From assembly GCA_018267285.1 (NCBI GenBank), contig JAFDYU010000014.1, positions 186,001 to 250,000 of the forward strand: a stretch of DNA of 64,000 nucleotides, read 5' to 3'. The translations under genes were made by a program, and so were the position numbers. Source of the stretch: Bacteroidota bacterium. Lineage in GTDB: Bacteria > Bacteroidota > Bacteroidia > Cytophagales > Cyclobacteriaceae. Each line of letters opens with the position of its first letter. The first letter of the stretch is position 1. Below, piece by piece: positions 9,486 to 17,797 of this stretch. The notes under the pieces were generated by a model. The model did not search any database. It worked only from the letters and a program-made list of their open reading frames with translations, and had not been told where the DNA came from.

Positions 9486-10370
9486 ATGAAACGTGAAAAG
9501 CCTATTGAAGCCATTTTTCTCGAATCACTGTTAAAAATGAGCCTTGCAGGAATTCTCATTGTGATTGGTGTAGATTTATTTTTCAATCAAATCACTGTAG
9601 TGCGCTCTGCTATTGTCAACTCTATAATATTACTTGCCATCTTAATTTCTTTTGCTCTTTACAAGAAGGGCCATTTCATATCTGCTGTGTTATCCCTTGG
9701 TTTTATGGCAATGTTCGCCATGTTTTACCAAAGTATTTTAGCTGAAACGATCACAACTTCTTCCATGGCTGTGGTAATGGTGATTGGTTTTGGTTTTTCT
9801 GTTTTGCTAAAGGGCAGACTTCCCATCTTACTTCATGCATTTACTTTACTTGGGGTGATTGTTGTTTTCGCTTGGCTCTCGCTGCACCCACTTCGGTACA
9901 ATAAGCCCGATGCCAGCGAAATTATTGTTGCCGGGGTAACTTATGTTATTCTGTACTTCATTATTGCTTATTCCTCATTAATATTAAAACAAAGGTATGA
10001 TGATGCGTACGACAAGCTTGCGCTACAAAACTATGAGTTGATAGAAAAGGCAAATGAAATTGAAACTCAAAATGAGGAGTTGGTACAGAGCCAGGAAAAC
10101 CTTCACAACCTAAATATCCATCTGGAAAGCCTGGTGAATGAACGCACCGAAAAAATAAAAAAACAAAATGAACAACTGATACGTTATGCTTACTCCAACG
10201 CACATCACATGCGTGGGCCGGTAGCTCGATTACTCGGGCTTGTTCATCTTTCTAAAATAGAAAGCTCCATTGATTACCCGTTGCTATTTAAAAAAATGGA
10301 AGAACAAGCTAAAGAAATTGATGATGTGGTAAAAGAAATAAATCGGGAACTCGAAAACCAGCAGAAATAA
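9486..10370 (+). CDS. Membrane protein with histidine-kinase DHp-like end but no ATPase domain
   Basis: About 294 aa from ATG 9486 (a GTG at 9480 is also possible). Six hydrophobic helices occupy residues about 15-165, then a coiled coil (IEKANEIETQNEELVQSQEN), then an H-box-like segment SNAHHMRGPVARLLGLVHLS and one more helix, where the protein stops. The H-box and preceding linker resemble Bacteroidota hybrid and sensor kinases, but the N, G1 and G2 boxes of the ATP-binding domain are missing. It may be a truncated kinase or a phosphotransfer/scaffold protein. The downstream DNA to 10,470 holds only an inverted repeat. Confidence 0.7.
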   Translation: MKREKPIEAIFLESLLKMSLAGILIVIGVDLFFNQITVVRSAIVNSIILLAILISFALYKKGHFISAVLSLGFMAMFAMFYQSILAETITTSSMAVVMVIGFGFSVLLKGRLPILLHAFTLLGVIVVFAWLSLHPLRYNKPDASEIIVAGVTYVILYFIIAYSSLILKQRYDDAYDKLALQNYELIEKANEIETQNEELVQSQENLHNLNIHLESLVNERTEKIKKQNEQLIRYAYSNAHHMRGPVARLLGLVHLSKIESSIDYPLLFKKMEEQAKEIDDVVKEINRELENQQK

Positions 10371-10407
10371 AGTAGGCCTCTCTCAAAAAAGTTAATAATT
10401 ATCATAG

Positions 10408-10461
10408 CTGAGCGAAGTCGAAACCTTTGTTTGAACTCAACCGGTTTTCGACTGCGCTCAG
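10408..10461. repeat. Inverted repeat between convergent genes (REP-like, possible terminator)
   Basis: CTGAGCGAAGTCGAAACC (10408-10425) pairs with GGTTTTCGACTGCGCTCAG (10443-10461) with one interruption. The core GAGCGAAGTCGAAA with its inverse is a dispersed intergenic repeat seen in many Bacteroidota genomes (recalled, not searched). It lies between a forward gene ending at 10370 and a reverse gene ending at 10471, where it could act as a bidirectional terminator. Confidence 0.6.
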
Positions 10462-10470
10462 ACTTACCTT

Positions 10471-10713
10471 TTAGTCTTTTTTCTTATCTCCGTACAAGAT
10501 GGCTTCGTCAACTTCTTTTACGGCTTTGTCAACCGCTTCGGCTGCTTTGGCGCGATGTCCCCCAAAATCGCGCTTAGCCATCTGAAGGTGATTTTTTGCT
10601 TCGATCAAACTTTTCTTAGCTGCACTTAACTGTGGGAATTCGGCTGCAGCTTTGCCAAAGCAAAATGCGGCAACTACCAATGCGCAAACGGCTACTGTTT
10701 TAAGTGTTTTCAT
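10471..10713 (-). CDS. Small secreted helical protein, unknown
   Basis: 80 aa with a clear signal peptide (TLKTVAVCALVVAAFCFGKAAA). The mature part is a short charged helix rich in Ala and Lys (AKKSLIEAKNHLQMAKRDF ... AAEAVDKAVKEVDEAI), resembling small periplasmic helical proteins. No known domain was recognised. About 150 nt separate its start from coaX, transcribed divergently. Confidence 0.7.
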   Translation of the reverse strand: MKTLKTVAVCALVVAAFCFGKAAAEFPQLSAAKKSLIEAKNHLQMAKRDFGGHRAKAAEAVDKAVKEVDEAILYGDKKKD

Positions 10714-10871
10714 AATGATCTGGTTTAGGTGGAATATTCAAGTCACTCTACGACTCATTGACTTGTGTAAAGTTTAAATCAATATAAATAAAAAAAAACT
10801 AAAACGCATATCGAATTTATGCAGAAGGTATCCTTTTTGTTCCCTATAAAAAATATTACCATTTTTAATCC

Positions 10872-11639
10872 ATGCTTTTGGCAATAGATATAGGCAACAG
10901 CGACATCACCGTTGGACTATGGAAAGACGATTCGTGGATTTGCCAATGGCGAATACCTTCGCGGGCAGAATTGCCCGAAGTTTTTTATGGCATTAAACTC
11001 CGCGATTATTTTCTTGAATCTGCTCAGAATGTCGCTGCGGTGAATACGGTTGTGCTAAGCAGTGTAGTGCCAGGCCTCACCGAAAAATGGAGGAGCGTAA
11101 CCAAAAGTTTGTTCAATCAGGAGACTATAATACTAGGTCCGGCTATCTACTCGAAACTTCCTCTTACCGTTTTAAACCCTTACGAAATTGGCTCCGACTT
11201 GGTGGCGAATGCTGTCGCTGCTTATTTTAAAATGAAGCAAACGTGCATCGTAGTTGATTTTGGCACAGCCCTTACATTCACAACCGTTTCGGGCAATGGA
11301 GAAATTCTGGGCGTATCAATCGTGCCCGGTTTGCGCACCGCATTAAAAGCGCTCTCGCAAAACACAGCCAAACTCTTTGATGTGCCTCTTGAAATGCCCA
11401 AGTCTGCGCTCGGTACGAGCACCGTAACGGCCATTCAATCGGGCATGGTGATCGGTTATGAGGGGTTGGTAAAAAATATGGTAGAGGCCATTCGCAAAGA
11501 ATTAAAAGAAGACTGCCCGGCAATTGCCACGGGCGGGCTTTCGTTTATCATTACTTCACTGAAACCCTATTTCTATTCCGTTGATCCAATGCTTACCTTG
11601 GATGGACTTAGAAGAGTAGCTGAGTTGTTACGTGAATGA
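10872..11639 (+). CDS. coaX: Type III pantothenate kinase
   Basis: 255 aa, normal CoaX length. ASKHA-fold motifs are present: the N-terminal phosphate loop AIDIGNSDITVGLW, the central VVDFGTALTF and IVPGLRTALKAL, and a late ATGGLSFI adenosine-binding segment. It phosphorylates pantothenate in the first step of coenzyme A synthesis and, as a type III enzyme, is usually insensitive to CoA feedback. It converges with the comM remnant. Confidence 0.95.
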   Translation: MLLAIDIGNSDITVGLWKDDSWICQWRIPSRAELPEVFYGIKLRDYFLESAQNVAAVNTVVLSSVVPGLTEKWRSVTKSLFNQETIILGPAIYSKLPLTVLNPYEIGSDLVANAVAAYFKMKQTCIVVDFGTALTFTTVSGNGEILGVSIVPGLRTALKALSQNTAKLFDVPLEMPKSALGTSTVTAIQSGMVIGYEGLVKNMVEAIRKELKEDCPAIATGGLSFIITSLKPYFYSVDPMLTLDGLRRVAELLRE

Positions 11640-11657
11640 ATTTTTAAAAAGATAAAA

Positions 11658-12343
11658 TCACCCGGCCCATCCTTCCCGATCTAGACTTCTGTATTGAATT
11701 GCCTCGGCTAAGTGTTCGATTTTAATTTCTTCAGACGTGGCCAGGTCGGCAATAGTGCGCGATACTTTTAAGATGCGGTCGTACGCACGTGCCGATAAGC
11801 CAAGGCGTTCCATGGCGGTTTTTAAAAGCGTACGGCCTGCATCGTTAATCACACAAATATCTTTCACCATGTTGCTCGGCATCATGGCGTTGCAATAAAT
11901 ATTTTTTTGGTCTTTAAATCGCTCCGACTGAATCTGTCTTGCATTTACAACCCGCAATCGTATCTCTTGGCTGGTTTCCGATTTTCGCGCAGCCGTCATT
12001 TCGTCAAAACTCACGGGCACAACCTCTACATGTAAGTCAATCCGGTCGAGCAACGGTCCGCTCACTTTACTTAAATAACGTTGCACCACACCCGGGGCAC
12101 AGACACACTCTTTTTCGGGATGGTTGTAATATCCACACGGGCAGGGGTTCATACTTGCAATGAGCATGAAGTTAGCCGGGTAATCGGTTGAAATTTTTGC
12201 GCGCGAAATGGTTACGCGCCTTTCTTCCATGGGCTGGCGCATTACTTCAAGTACCGTACGTTTAAATTCGGGGAGCTCATCCAAAAACAATACACCATTG
12301 TGCGAAAGTGATATTTCTCCGGGCTGCGGATTACCACCACCGC
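11658..12343 (-). pseudogene. comM: 3' part of comM, split by the Tn7-like insertion
   Basis: The minus-strand frame reads GGGNPQPGEISLSHNGVLFLDELPEF and continues through the MCM/Mg-chelatase-like AAA+ core (Walker-B-like LFLDELPEF), a CPCGYYNHPEKEC cysteine cluster and the C-terminal RTIADLATSEEIKIEHLAEAIQYR region of ComM/YifB. It has no native start: comM is interrupted after the VALVGG segment. The other part lies at 29,402-30,259. Removing the transposon and one ACCGC copy joins both halves in frame. ComM is a helicase promoting branch migration in natural transformation, so it is presumably inactive here. A short internal ATG ORF (12290) could make a fragment. Confidence 0.95.
12339..12343. 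repeat. Target-site duplication, left copy (ACCGC)
   Basis: ACCGC directly precedes the transposon's left terminal TGT. An identical ACCGC follows the right end at 29,402-29,406. A 5-bp duplication is what Tn7-family transposases produce. Confidence 0.95.
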
Positions 12344-12441
12344 TGTTATTTCCAAAAGATAGTGCGACATTTCAGAGCCATAATGCCATAAAACAATAAA
12401 AGGAAATGCGAAAAAGAATAATATTAGATGCGACACATTTT
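12344..12441 (+). repeat. Left transposon end with TnsB-type binding repeats
   Basis: The end starts TGTTATTTCCAAAAGATAG and aligns with the reverse complement of the right end (TGTCAATTCCAGAAGAAAG). Further in are repeats of a TGCGA-n-ATTT core: TGCGACATTTCAGAG at 12363, TGCGAAAAAG at 12407 and TGCGACACATTTT at 12429. The last is 16 nt before the tnsA start, so TnsB binding could also repress the tns operon, as known in Tn7. Confidence 0.85.
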
Positions 12442-12457
12442 AAAAGTATAAAAGTTT

Positions 12458-13132
12458 ATGCAACTATTTAAGCCGGTACGCCAGATTGGTTTCAAACATA
12501 GATCTGTTGCAGGATTGCAACATAACATAAAGAATGGAGAAAAGGTCCAGTTTGAATCAAGCTTAGAACGTGACTTCATAACAATCTTAAATGCTGACTA
12601 TTGTGTTTCTGAATTTGTAGAGCAACCTATGACTATACGCTTTGATGATGAAAGCGGAAGGTCTCGATCCTACACACCCGATTTCCTCGTTCGATATAAA
12701 GATGATTTTAGTATCAAACAGCTACCCACATTATTTGAGGTCAAGTACCGAAAAGATTTATTTCAAAGTTGGAAGGATCTAAAACCAAAGTTCAAAGCCG
12801 CTATGAAATACGCAGATTCTCGCAAGTGGAAATTTAAAATTATTACTGAGAAGGAGATCAGAACGGACTTTCTTAGGAATGCTGAGTTTCTATGGAGGTA
12901 TAAATTTGATCAGCTAAATTCTGGTGAAGAAATGGATCTCAAGATAATTTTACTGGCACGGTTAAAAGAATTGTCATTGACAACACCTCAAGAATTGATT
13001 TTGGCATCCTCGAAGAGTATTCTAATGAGAGGAAAATTATTACATGCGCTTTGGTCTTTAGTTGCTAACGGACAGGTCGGATGTGATCTAAATATAAAAT
13101 TGAATATGAACAGCGAAATATGGGACATATGA
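12458..13132 (+). CDS. tnsA: TnsA-like transposon endonuclease
   Basis: 224 aa. The restriction-endonuclease-like catalytic residues of TnsA are visible: E37 (FESSLERDF), D76 (YTPDFLVRY) and E95-x-K97 (LFEVKYRK). A C-terminal winged-helix-like part follows, which in Tn7 contacts TnsC. TnsA cuts the 5' ends of the element, so with TnsB it gives cut-and-paste movement. It starts 16 nt after a TnsB-type repeat and overlaps tnsB by ATGA. Not obviously damaged. Confidence 0.92.
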   Translation: MQLFKPVRQIGFKHRSVAGLQHNIKNGEKVQFESSLERDFITILNADYCVSEFVEQPMTIRFDDESGRSRSYTPDFLVRYKDDFSIKQLPTLFEVKYRKDLFQSWKDLKPKFKAAMKYADSRKWKFKIITEKEIRTDFLRNAEFLWRYKFDQLNSGEEMDLKIILLARLKELSLTTPQELILASSKSILMRGKLLHALWSLVANGQVGCDLNIKLNMNSEIWDI

Positions 13133-15009
13133 ATACGATTCAGATAAAACCTGGAGTAGAGGTAATGTGCAAGGGTGAGAGATATCTTATAACAAGATAC
13201 ATCGATCTACACACCGTTATGGCAGAAGACGCCAATGGAGGTATTGCTCGACTTGAGATTAAAGATATTATGCCGCTTGAATTGCATAGCGAAACAGAAC
13301 ACGCAATTAAAGAACGATTGGATTTAATGTCGATAACCGAAGATCAGTGGGTACTAGCTCAGGAAAGATTTGCGGTCATTAAACCAATTCTTGATGATTT
13401 AGGGAATGGAAAACTGGTAGCCAAGGCAGCTAAGAAAACTGGGAAAAATAAAGCCACGATTTATAGATGGGTCGAAAAGTATCAGACTACAGGATTAGTC
13501 TCTTCCCTCATTAACAGAGAAAAATCTGGAGGAAGAGGAAAGAGCAGGCTTTCACCAGAGATTGATCTTATACTTAAAGACACCATTGAGAAAGAATACC
13601 TAAATAAAGAAAGACACAAAATTGGCCATACGTGTCTAAAGGTCATCCAAAAATGCAAAACGGCAGGGCTAAAGCCGCCACATCCAAATACGATAAGAAA
13701 TCGAATTCATGAAATATCTGAAGAAACTAGATTGAGAGCTCGTTATGGGTCTAAGGTTTCCGATGAGAAATTTAAACCGAAAGATGGAAAATTTCCTGGC
13801 GCTGATTTTCCACTTGCAGTCGTTCAAATTGATCACACAAAGTCTGATATAATTTTAGTTGATGAGGTCACAAGAATTCCAATTGGTAGGCCATGGTTGA
13901 CGTTAGCGATTGATGTTTATAGTAGAATGTGCGTTGGTGTAAACATTTCACTAGATCCTCCTGGAGCGATGGGGACAGGAGTCTGCTTGGCAAATTCTAT
14001 ACTTCCCAAGGACAAAACATTAGCTGAGTACAATCTTAATGGGGAATGGCCATCGTGGGGAATAATGAATAAGATTCATGCAGATAATGCCGGTGAATTC
14101 AGAGGTACGATGATAAAACGTGCATGCGCAGAATACGGTATAAAGCTCGAATGGAGGTTAATTGCAAAACCGAACTATGGTGGGCACATCGAAAGATTAA
14201 TGGGTACTCAAAACGAAATTACCCATAATTTACCAGGGACTACATTCAGTAATTCAAAACAAAGAGGCAGTTATGACTCTGTAGGAAAGGCGGCACTTTC
14301 TCTTAAAGAGTTCGAAGAAATATTCCTCACATACATCACAGAGATCTATCATAAAAGATTTCATAAAGGAATAAATAATACACCTCTTGCTAAATACATG
14401 GAAGGGATTTTTGGGACTCCAGAGAATCCAGGTACCGGCTTTCCAACGAAGATTTTAGATGAAAGAAAAACCCGACTTGATTTCATGCCCTATTTCCTAA
14501 GAACAATTCAGGAGTATGGTGTTAAGATTGACCATATCGACTATTATCATGACGTTCTCAGAAAATGGATTCATTCAACAGAGAAAAAAAGCGGGAAGTA
14601 CAAAGTCAAAACTAATTTCATTTTTAAACGCGATCCTCGCGACATCAGTAAAATCTATTTCTGGGATCCTGAGTTGAAGGATTATTTCCCAATACCTTAC
14701 AGAAATATTGGTCGACCATCAATTAGTATTTGGGAATTTCGGAAAGCATTAAAAGGTGCCAAGACTCTCGGCAGGGAAAATGTTGATGAAGAATCAATCT
14801 TTAGAGCATACGAACGAATTACTGAAATCAAAGAGACTGCAGTTCGGAAAAAAATGGTAGCTAAGAAAGCTAAGCTCAGTCCGGAGTTGAGAGAATTCTC
14901 AAGGAAATCAAATTACATTCCCGACATTGGAAAGAAGATGGTAGTAGAACCTATTGTATTGGAAGATATTAAACCCTTTGAAGATCTTGATCATGGAACA
15001 TCTCTCTAA
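13129..15009 (+). CDS. tnsB: TnsB-like DDE transposase
   Basis: About 626 aa using the ATG at 13129 that overlaps the tnsA stop (an ATG at 13120 is also in frame). A helix-turn-helix (KNKATIYRWVEKYQTTG) lies near residue 110. The RNase H-like core has catalytic D235 (VQIDHT), D319 (HADNAGEF) and E355 (GHIERLMG), with the expected D-35-E type spacing. It binds the end repeats and joins 3' ends to the target. The C-terminal tail, expected to bind TnsC, overlaps the tnsC start. Confidence 0.95.
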   Translation: MNTIQIKPGVEVMCKGERYLITRYIDLHTVMAEDANGGIARLEIKDIMPLELHSETEHAIKERLDLMSITEDQWVLAQERFAVIKPILDDLGNGKLVAKAAKKTGKNKATIYRWVEKYQTTGLVSSLINREKSGGRGKSRLSPEIDLILKDTIEKEYLNKERHKIGHTCLKVIQKCKTAGLKPPHPNTIRNRIHEISEETRLRARYGSKVSDEKFKPKDGKFPGADFPLAVVQIDHTKSDIILVDEVTRIPIGRPWLTLAIDVYSRMCVGVNISLDPPGAMGTGVCLANSILPKDKTLAEYNLNGEWPSWGIMNKIHADNAGEFRGTMIKRACAEYGIKLEWRLIAKPNYGGHIERLMGTQNEITHNLPGTTFSNSKQRGSYDSVGKAALSLKEFEEIFLTYITEIYHKRFHKGINNTPLAKYMEGIFGTPENPGTGFPTKILDERKTRLDFMPYFLRTIQEYGVKIDHIDYYHDVLRKWIHSTEKKSGKYKVKTNFIFKRDPRDISKIYFWDPELKDYFPIPYRNIGRPSISIWEFRKALKGAKTLGRENVDEESIFRAYERITEIKETAVRKKMVAKKAKLSPELREFSRKSNYIPDIGKKMVVEPIVLEDIKPFEDLDHGTSL

Positions 15010-15877
15010 AGAAGCCCAGAAAGCCTTATTGCTCACAGACAAAGAAAGAATCAAGTACATCAATAGTGATAAGTGGATTGGCTATACTAGATGTTCCGAA
15101 ATATTAAATAGGATGTCTGATCTGCTTGACTATCCTCAATCAAGTAGAATGCCCAATCTTATTATCATAGGTGACACGAATAATGGAAAGACTGCCATCC
15201 TAAATAGATTTACTAACCAACATAAGGCTTTTAGAAAATCTCCTGATAGTGAGTTAATTCTTCCAGTAGTTCACATTCAGTCTCCGCCAGTACCCGATGA
15301 AAAGCGACTTTATAATTCAATCCTTGACCGTCTTCTTATATCATACAAAGCCAATGAAAGAGTTGAGAAAAAGGAAATGCAGATTGTGAATATGTTAAAA
15401 CATCTAAATACCAGGATGATAATAATTGACGAGATGCATAACATTTTAGCTGGCACAATCACCAAACAGAGAGCTTTTCTGAACGTTCTAAAATACCTTT
15501 CAAACGAATTAAAAATATCCATAGTAGCTGCGGGGATAAAAGAAGCGCTCAGAGCGATATCGATTGATCCACAACTTTCAAATCGTTTTGAGCCAGCAAT
15601 TCTGCCGAGATGGAAAATGTCTCAAGATTATTTGCGACTACTTGCAAGTTTTGAACACATACTTCCATTAAAAAAGAAATCCAACTTAATCGATGATTCC
15701 ACATCACAAACTTTATTGTTAATGAGTGAAGGACTTATCGGTGAGCTTTCAACAATTTTAAAACGGGCCAGTGTATTCGCTATACAAGAGAAAAAAGAAA
15801 AAATTGATAAATCACTGTTGCAAGATTTAGAGTGGAAAGCTCCCGAAGTCAGGAGAAAGGAAATTCATAGTGTATGA
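14993..15877 (+). CDS. tnsC: TnsC-like AAA+ transposition regulator
   Basis: 294 aa from the ATG at 14993, inside the end of tnsB; an in-frame ATG at 14954 would add 13 residues but is less likely. Walker A is GDTNNGKT (residues 60-67) and Walker B is MIIIDEMHN (D146, E147); a sensor region LSIVAAG-like (LKISIVAAGIKEA) follows. TnsC forms ATP-dependent filaments that link the target-selecting TniQ protein to TnsA/TnsB. All motifs are intact. Confidence 0.92.
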   Translation: MEHLSKEAQKALLLTDKERIKYINSDKWIGYTRCSEILNRMSDLLDYPQSSRMPNLIIIGDTNNGKTAILNRFTNQHKAFRKSPDSELILPVVHIQSPPVPDEKRLYNSILDRLLISYKANERVEKKEMQIVNMLKHLNTRMIIIDEMHNILAGTITKQRAFLNVLKYLSNELKISIVAAGIKEALRAISIDPQLSNRFEPAILPRWKMSQDYLRLLASFEHILPLKKKSNLIDDSTSQTLLLMSEGLIGELSTILKRASVFAIQEKKEKIDKSLLQDLEWKAPEVRRKEIHSV

Positions 15878-16901
15878 AATGAAGAATTCAGTTAGTTGGA
15901 TTGTGCACGTAAGGCCGCAACCTGATGAATTATTAAGTAGTTGGTTAGTAAGAAATGCCCTAGTGCAGCTGACCAAAGTTCACACCTTTTGTTCTAGTAA
16001 TTGGCCTTCCATTGAGTTTTGGAATCGCGACATTGATAGATTTTCACATCCCCTGGTAATTCAATTACTCGCGCATAGGACATCAACTCCTCTTAAGGCA
16101 GCCAATGAAACATCATTGCAATCCTATATTGGAAAATTATACAAGAAGGATGCTAAAACATTTAATAGTTTTTTATTGCCATGCGGAATCTGGCATAGAA
16201 AAAGAAAACTGCCCGGATTGATGTTCTGCCCTAGCTGCTTGGAGAAAGATGGGGAACATCCTTATTACCGAAAAATCTGGAGAGTATCCTTGTCATTTTG
16301 CTGTACTAAGTGCGGCATACTTCTTCTAGATCGATGTGAGTTTTGTAAAGCTCCAGTGGCATTTTTCCGAAATGATTTTATTAGCAAGAGTGATATTCCT
16401 AGACGGAAAATTGATCAGTGTTATAACTGCGGAAAATCTCTTATCCACTGTACACGATTGAGTGCTTCTGCTAATCAACTGCGGCTGCAGGCAATTCTTG
16501 AAGAATATATTGAGACGGGATTTCAAAAATATCACATGAGAAACTTTTTTGAAGTTGTGCAACAGATACAATGGTGCTTGTATAGTAAAAGTAAGCGCTT
16601 GACAGGGTTTAAAAAGATTGTGAAGAAGAAGAACCCGTTTCGCAACAATTACAATTTCTCTCTGAGGAATAAAAAATTGAACCTCTTTGCTTTTAGAGGT
16701 ATCGAACAAAGAAGGCTTCTGTTTCAAATCTCTTGCTGGGTTCTTGATTCTTTTCCTTTCCGGCTACGCAATCTAATGCAAGAATCAAACACAACATTTA
16801 AAGCTATAGTTGGCGAAAATAAATTTCTTCCCAATTGGTTTACAGACCGACTACTGACTCCTGGGCTTGCTTCACAAAAAAATCTAACGAAATTTTTCTA
16901 A
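15870..16901 (+). CDS. tniQ: TniQ/TnsD-like target-selection protein
   Basis: 343 aa (GTG at 15870 overlapping tnsC; ATG at 15879 is the alternative). The N-terminal TniQ signature PQPDELLSSWLVRNA is followed by a zinc-binding cluster (C120, C123, C145, C148, C156, C159, then CYNCG). Length is between short TniQ and full TnsD, so a DNA-binding C-terminal part is present. The element sits precisely in comM, so this protein is the natural candidate for recognising a comM sequence. Its 3' end overlaps the convergent CoiA-like gene by 62 nt. Confidence 0.88.
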   Translation: MYEMKNSVSWIVHVRPQPDELLSSWLVRNALVQLTKVHTFCSSNWPSIEFWNRDIDRFSHPLVIQLLAHRTSTPLKAANETSLQSYIGKLYKKDAKTFNSFLLPCGIWHRKRKLPGLMFCPSCLEKDGEHPYYRKIWRVSLSFCCTKCGILLLDRCEFCKAPVAFFRNDFISKSDIPRRKIDQCYNCGKSLIHCTRLSASANQLRLQAILEEYIETGFQKYHMRNFFEVVQQIQWCLYSKSKRLTGFKKIVKKKNPFRNNYNFSLRNKKLNLFAFRGIEQRRLLFQISCWVLDSFPFRLRNLMQESNTTFKAIVGENKFLPNWFTDRLLTPGLASQKNLTKFF

Positions 16902-17598
16902 GTGCCCTCAAATTCAACTTAGGATCATATGTAACTAACTCATACACTTCTTGAAATCCGAAATCAAGAAAAACTCTGCATGTAGCTTCAAACCAACCAG
17001 TTCTTGGCCTTTTCCAATCGAATAAGTGATGCCCTTCATAGTTTAATTCTATCTTGTCTTCTATTTCCGAAATGTCATGGATTTCTACTCCAACGGAAGA
17101 AACTTCGGAACGAAAAAAATATGCGGTGTGTGGATTTTTACCTTTGATAAATCCTATATCGTTAGCCAAACTCGATGCGGGACTTGGTACTTTATTACGG
17201 AGAGAGAGATTCTTCAGAAAATTCTTTCCGTTGACGACCCATATCAAATTTTTGTAAAAAGATTCTCTTGATTTTAATTCCGCAGAACTGATCGGGGAAT
17301 TCTGCAGTTCGATAACAAGGCCGGCATCAGTTTTTACATCGGCAATGTGCTTTTCACCTGTTATTTCATCAAAGTGAACCACCTCTTGCCATTCCTTCGG
17401 GAAAAGGGATTTCCAATTCCTGTGCCATTCAGTTTCATTTTCCCACCAATTATCACAATGATTAAGGCTCTTATGAGCCCAATGATGAATTTTTTTTGCA
17501 CCACATTTTGCCTCTGTTTCTTTTTCACAAGATGGGCAGAAACCCCTTCCTTGAATGAAGGCTTCAGATTTTATACCATTTACAAGAGAATATTTCAT
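16840..17598 (-). CDS. CoiA-like nuclease
   Basis: 252 aa. An N-terminal zinc-ribbon-like part (C21-x2-C24, C32, HWAH at 39-42) precedes a restriction-like nuclease core: EWHRNWK, IADVKTDAG (D87) and VIELQNS (E97-x-Q99), the layout of the competence protein CoiA family. CoiA is needed for transformation in Gram-positives; mobile-element relatives may serve defence or DNA processing. The frame ends inside tniQ on the opposite strand. An intrinsic terminator and the tRNA-like element lie upstream of its start. Confidence 0.7.
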   Translation of the reverse strand: MKYSLVNGIKSEAFIQGRGFCPSCEKETEAKCGAKKIHHWAHKSLNHCDNWWENETEWHRNWKSLFPKEWQEVVHFDEITGEKHIADVKTDAGLVIELQNSPISSAELKSRESFYKNLIWVVNGKNFLKNLSLRNKVPSPASSLANDIGFIKGKNPHTAYFFRSEVSSVGVEIHDISEIEDKIELNYEGHHLFDWKRPRTGWFEATCRVFLDFGFQEVYELVTYDPKLNLRALRKISLDFFVKQAQESVVGL

Positions 17599-17660
17599 TA
17601 CATTTTTATTTTGACCGTTGTCTTATTTCAATGCGATTTATTTACCATCTGCTATAAAAT

Positions 17661-17688
17661 AAGAAAGACCAATTTCTTGGTCTTTCTT
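17661..17688 (-). terminator. Strong intrinsic terminator after the tRNA-like RNA
   Basis: On the minus strand AAGAAAGACCAA and TTGGTCTTTCTT form a perfect 12-bp stem with a GAAA tetraloop, followed by ATTTTAT. It lies 1-2 nt after the conserved part of the permuted tRNA-like element and before the CoiA-like gene, so it would end the sigma/114-aa/tRNA-like transcript. Confidence 0.8.
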
Positions 17689-17689
17689 T

Positions 17690-17795
17690 GATGCAACGTG
17701 GGCTCTATTCAATTGAGCTACGAGGGGTTTTATACTTCCTCACTTTGCCCCCTCGGCAAGATTCAAACTCGCATCTCCAGCGTAGATCTTAATGC
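17690..17795 (-). ncRNA. Circularly permuted tRNA-like RNA
   Basis: Read on the minus strand, the tRNA parts occur in permuted order. First comes a T arm (GCGAG-TTTGAAT-CTTGC, 17772-17756) directly joined to an acceptor 3' strand (CGAGGGG, 17755-17749) and a G discriminator. After a 21-nt linker (17748-17728) come the acceptor 5' strand (CCCCTCG, 17727-17721, perfect 7-bp complement), U8-A9, and a D arm (GCTC-AATTGAATA-GAGC, 17718-17702). The outer stem CCACGT/ACGCTGG (one bulged C) closes it at the anticodon position. Tertiary contacts fit a tRNA: U8-A14, A15-U48, G18-U55, and A19-U56 in place of G19-C56. No anticodon can be named. It could be a processed permuted tRNA, a tRNA mimic in the 3' UTR of the sigma operon, or the fused remains of tandem tRNAs. 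Confidence 0.6.
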
Positions 17796-17797
17796 AA

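Noticed and set aside
17690-17795. Ordinary tRNA or tmRNA gene
   Set aside because: The two halves are in the wrong order for a standard tRNA, and a full D arm with 4-bp stem argues against tmRNA; a permuted tRNA-like element or tandem remnant fits better.
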